Assembly (NCBI GenBank): GCA_910575565.1
Contig: CAJTFL010000001.1
Coordinates: 310,001 to 374,000, forward strand
DNA from: Lachnospiraceae bacterium
GTDB taxonomy: Bacteria > Bacillota > Clostridia > Lachnospirales > Lachnospiraceae
Direction: 5' to 3'
DNA length: 64,000 bases
The notes under the pieces are model-generated. The model worked only from the letters and a program-made list of their open reading frames with translations, was not told the DNA's origin and did no database searches. A program made the translations under genes and the position numbers. This document shows positions 61,727 to 64,000 of the stretch, piece after piece (position 1 is the stretch's first letter; each line of letters starts with the position of its first letter).

Positions 61727-62767
61727 ATGGAAACAAATAAAGATTATATTGATGAAGTAGATAACTGTAGATTTGTTAAAATTATTTTAATGTTTTTTGT
61801 TTTGATATATCACAGTTGTGTTTTTTGGACGGGAAATTGGTTTACCTCAAATCCAATCAAAAATTCACTTGCTTTAAAGTACCTTTCTTTGTGGCTTAAT
61901 TCATTCCATGTTTATGGTTTTTTCCTGGTTTCTGGTTATTTGTTTTACTATGCTAAATACGAAAGAGATAAGTACAAACGGTTTAAGAATATGCTCTTAG
62001 TAAAAATAAAAAGATTATTAGTTCCATATGTGTTTGTGCTATTGTGCTGGGTTTTGCCATTTGCAAATATGTTTATGCATTATAATGAAGAAATGATAGT
62101 AAAAAAGTATTTATTGGGTGGATCGCCAGACCAATTATGGTTTTTGCTAACGTTATTTTGGATATTTATATTTGCATATTTATGTTCTGATTTTTGGAAA
62201 ACAAAAAGCATGGTTACTGCTGGTGTAATGGTTATTTCTTACTTTTTAGGAGAGCTTTTAGAATCAAAATTTTTGAATTATTTTCAAATTTGGTCAGCGT
62301 CAAGATGTATGGTATTTTTTTGGATTGGATTTATGATTAGAAAGGCATGGAAGAAGAAAATTTTTCAAGTGCCAGGATATATATACTTAATTTTAAATAT
62401 GGTTTTATTTGGTTTTATTTATGGTTTGCAAGGGATAACTGGCAGATTTTTGAAAATAGGATTACATATCTGTGAATTTCTATTAAGGATGGAAGGAGCA
62501 GTTATGTCTTTTGCCATCCTTCAAAAAATTGCATTTGCTGTAAATTGGAAGAAATATAGTGGCTTTTTGAAATTGGGTAAATGTTCTATGCCAATTTATT
62601 TATTACATCAGCAAATAATATATGGATTAATTTTTCTGTTTAATGGAAAAATGGATCCATTAGCAAATGCGTTGATTAATTTTATCATATCGTTTTCAAT
62701 TTCGTTGATATTATCTAGAAAATTATTAAAGAAAAGGATTACTAGATTTTTAATTGGAGAAAAATAA
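61727..62767 (+). CDS. Acyltransferase family 3 membrane protein
   Basis: 346 residues with about 10 membrane helices. The start NCRFVKIILMFFVLIYHSCVFW (here FVKIILMFFVLIYHS) carries the conserved Tyr-His of the acyltransferase-3/OafB-like family. GGSPDQLWFLLTLFW (about 131) and CSMPIYLLHQQ (about 284) are further family blocks. It likely O-acetylates the surface polymer or its precursor. The gap to the upstream gene is 2 bp. Confidence 0.88.
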   Translation: METNKDYIDEVDNCRFVKIILMFFVLIYHSCVFWTGNWFTSNPIKNSLALKYLSLWLNSFHVYGFFLVSGYLFYYAKYERDKYKRFKNMLLVKIKRLLVPYVFVLLCWVLPFANMFMHYNEEMIVKKYLLGGSPDQLWFLLTLFWIFIFAYLCSDFWKTKSMVTAGVMVISYFLGELLESKFLNYFQIWSASRCMVFFWIGFMIRKAWKKKIFQVPGYIYLILNMVLFGFIYGLQGITGRFLKIGLHICEFLLRMEGAVMSFAILQKIAFAVNWKKYSGFLKLGKCSMPIYLLHQQIIYGLIFLFNGKMDPLANALINFIISFSISLILSRKLLKKRITRFLIGEK

Positions 62768-62783
62768 TATATTAGGAAAGATA

Positions 62784-62897
62784 AAAGGGTGAAAGAAAAC
62801 GGAAGAAAGGGTAAAACGCAAACACACATCTTTCACCCTTTGTGTTTGCGCCTCAAATGAAAATGCAAGCATTTTCGCTTGAGGCTTGGTGCAAAAT
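62784..62897 (+). promoter_or_regulatory. Nested hairpin leader with repeat-derived RBS
   Basis: Three stems occupy this 130-bp gap. AAAGGGTGAAAG (62784-62795) can pair with CTTTCACCCTTT (62830-62841). CGCAAACACA (62817-62826) pairs with TGTGTTTGCG (62841-62850), enclosing that second strand, so the two folds compete. GCCTCAA (62850-62856) and GAAAATGC pair with GCATTTTC and TTGAGGC (62879-62885). The last hairpin runs into TTGGTGCAAAAT and the ATG, matching the module at 19698-19735. No U-run is present. Confidence 0.55.
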
Positions 62898-64000
62898 ATG
62901 AAAGTAGTTTGTCAAAAAAATCAATGTAATGGCTGTATGGCTTGTGTAGATATTTGTCCTCGAAAAGCAATTACAGTAATAGATTCCATAGAATATTTTA
63001 ATGCTCAAATTGATATAAGCAGATGTATTAATTGTGGTCTTTGTTATGATGTATGCCCCAATAGGTCAATGCCGGATTTGATTTCTCCGCTTAAATGGTA
63101 TCAAGGATGGACTATGAGCGATAAAAATAGAAAGATATCATCTTCTGGTGGAATAGCTTCTGAATTGATAGAACATTTTATTAAAAAAGGAGGATATGTT
63201 TGTTCCTGTGTTTTTGAGAAGGGAGAATTTATTTTTAAAATTACAAATAAATTAGAAGAAAGGGGGCAGTTTTCCGGTTCGAAATATGTAAAAAGCAATC
63301 CTAAAGGGATTTATCCAAATATATTGAATTTGTTGAAAAACAATAAAAAAGTTTTATTTATCGGTTTACCGTGTCAATCTGCAGGATTGGTTAATTTTAT
63401 TTCTGACCAATTACAAGAAAATCTTTATCGTGTTGACTTGATCTGCCATGGTACTCCATCGCAAAAAATATTAAAATTGTATTTAGAGCAAATAAAATAT
63501 AAGATAGAGACGATAAGTGATTTAACATTTCGTGTAAAAGGATCTTTTGGACTAATTGTAGATAAGAAAAGAAAATTAGCTGCTCAAGATGCATACACAA
63601 TAGCATTTCTTGATGGTCTTGACTATACGAGAAATTGTTATAATTGTTTATTTGCTCAAAAAAAAAGAGTCTCCGATATAACTATAGGAGATTCATGGGG
63701 CACGGAATTTCGTTCAGAATTACATAAAGGTGTTTCCTTGATTTTGTGTCAAACAGAAAAAGGTGAATTACTGTTGAAGGATACAAACCTTTGTCTTAGA
63801 AATGTTGATGTTGATCGTGCTGTTGCAAATAACCATCAGCTTATGCATCCATCGATAAGGACTCAAAAAGTCGATTTGTTTTTTCATTACCTTAAAAGTG
63901 GTATGAGTGTTCGGAAAACGATATTGTTAATAGAACCAAAACGAATATTAAAACAATGTGTCAAAAAAATTTTTATTGAATTAGGGATTATAAGGGAAAA
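62898..64000 (+). CDS. F420 hydrogenase/dehydrogenase beta-subunit family protein, 3' end outside window
   Basis: Open frame of 367 codons to the window end. The N-terminus holds two [4Fe-4S] ferredoxin motifs: CQKNQCNGCMACVDICP (about 5-21) and CINCGLCYDVCPN (about 45-57). The rest matches the FrhB-like N- and C-terminal domains (SSGGIASELIE, FIGLPCQSAGL, DLICHGTPS, NCYNCLFA and ISIGDSWG-like TIGDSWG). Such proteins sit in many capsule loci next to pyruvyl transferases, probably as flavin/iron-sulfur reductases of a sugar or cofactor; the true substrate is unknown. The start is fixed by the ferredoxin motif and the ATG at 62898. Confidence 0.88.
   Translation, partial: MKVVCQKNQCNGCMACVDICPRKAITVIDSIEYFNAQIDISRCINCGLCYDVCPNRSMPDLISPLKWYQGWTMSDKNRKISSSGGIASELIEHFIKKGGYVCSCVFEKGEFIFKITNKLEERGQFSGSKYVKSNPKGIYPNILNLLKNNKKVLFIGLPCQSAGLVNFISDQLQENLYRVDLICHGTPSQKILKLYLEQIKYKIETISDLTFRVKGSFGLIVDKKRKLAAQDAYTIAFLDGLDYTRNCYNCLFAQKKRVSDITIGDSWGTEFRSELHKGVSLILCQTEKGELLLKDTNLCLRNVDVDRAVANNHQLMHPSIRTQKVDLFFHYLKSGMSVRKTILLIEPKRILKQCVKKIFIELGIIRE

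Overview
The window reads as chromosome of a low-to-mid GC anaerobic Clostridia, most like a Lachnospiraceae. The evidence is the clostridial order priA-def-fmt-yugP-rsmB-rlmN-stp-prkC-rsgA-rpe-thiN, a formate-tetrahydrofolate ligase, the [FeFe]-hydrogenase maturases HydG and HydF, meso-diaminopimelate dehydrogenase, a spore-type LysM/GH18 hydrolase and a flagellin with a sigma-D type promoter. This placement rests on gene content only; no rRNA or tRNA gene is present.

1-25.6 kb is a dense plus-strand housekeeping block: ftsK (5' end cut by the window), fhs, murE, murF, priA, def, fmt, yugP, rsmB, rlmN, stp, prkC, rsgA, rpe, thiN, a pyridoxal kinase, serS, a B12-binding radical SAM protein, a LysM-GH18 hydrolase and a LysR regulator. 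25.6-30.2 kb is a transport and catabolic unit: TctC, TctB and TctA plus an enolase-superfamily sugar-acid dehydratase. A group II intron-like scrap and an AAA-ATPase/nuclease gene follow (30.2-32.2 kb).

32.2-38.1 kb is the most interesting block. Five adjacent genes match, in order, the uncharacterised families STM4015 (leucine-rich-repeat-like), STM4014 (ATP-grasp), STM4013/SEN3800 (alkaline-phosphatase superfamily), STM4012 (HemN-like radical SAM) and STM4011 (radical SAM). The last carries a C-terminal HAD phosphatase fusion. I know of no assigned function for this set. Next, 38.3-40.1 kb encodes a flagellin with an HExxH metallopeptidase in its variable region (flagellinolysin type).

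40.2-44.1 kb holds a zinc-ribbon protein and a TM1266-hydG-hydF cluster with a strong promoter and an attenuator-like leader. 44.1-50.1 kb has repeats, a zinc-ribbon/TM/LRR protein, an MFS transporter and ddh. 50.1-52.6 kb is a decaying accessory zone: an AAA-ATPase pseudogene with an internal deletion, an intact paralogue and a transposase remnant.

From about 52.5 kb onward the DNA becomes clearly AT-rich and holds a surface-polysaccharide locus: a divergent XRE regulator, a tyrosine-recombinase-like protein without catalytic residues, a WecE-type aminotransferase, GT4, GT2, pyruvyl transferase, WbsX-like, DUF616-like, Wzy-like polymerase, acyltransferase and a truncated F420-dehydrogenase-beta-like protein. 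The locus continues past the window end. Palindromic, MITE-like repeats with GTTCAGCC/GGCTGAAC or CTGTTCA-type ends are scattered between genes.
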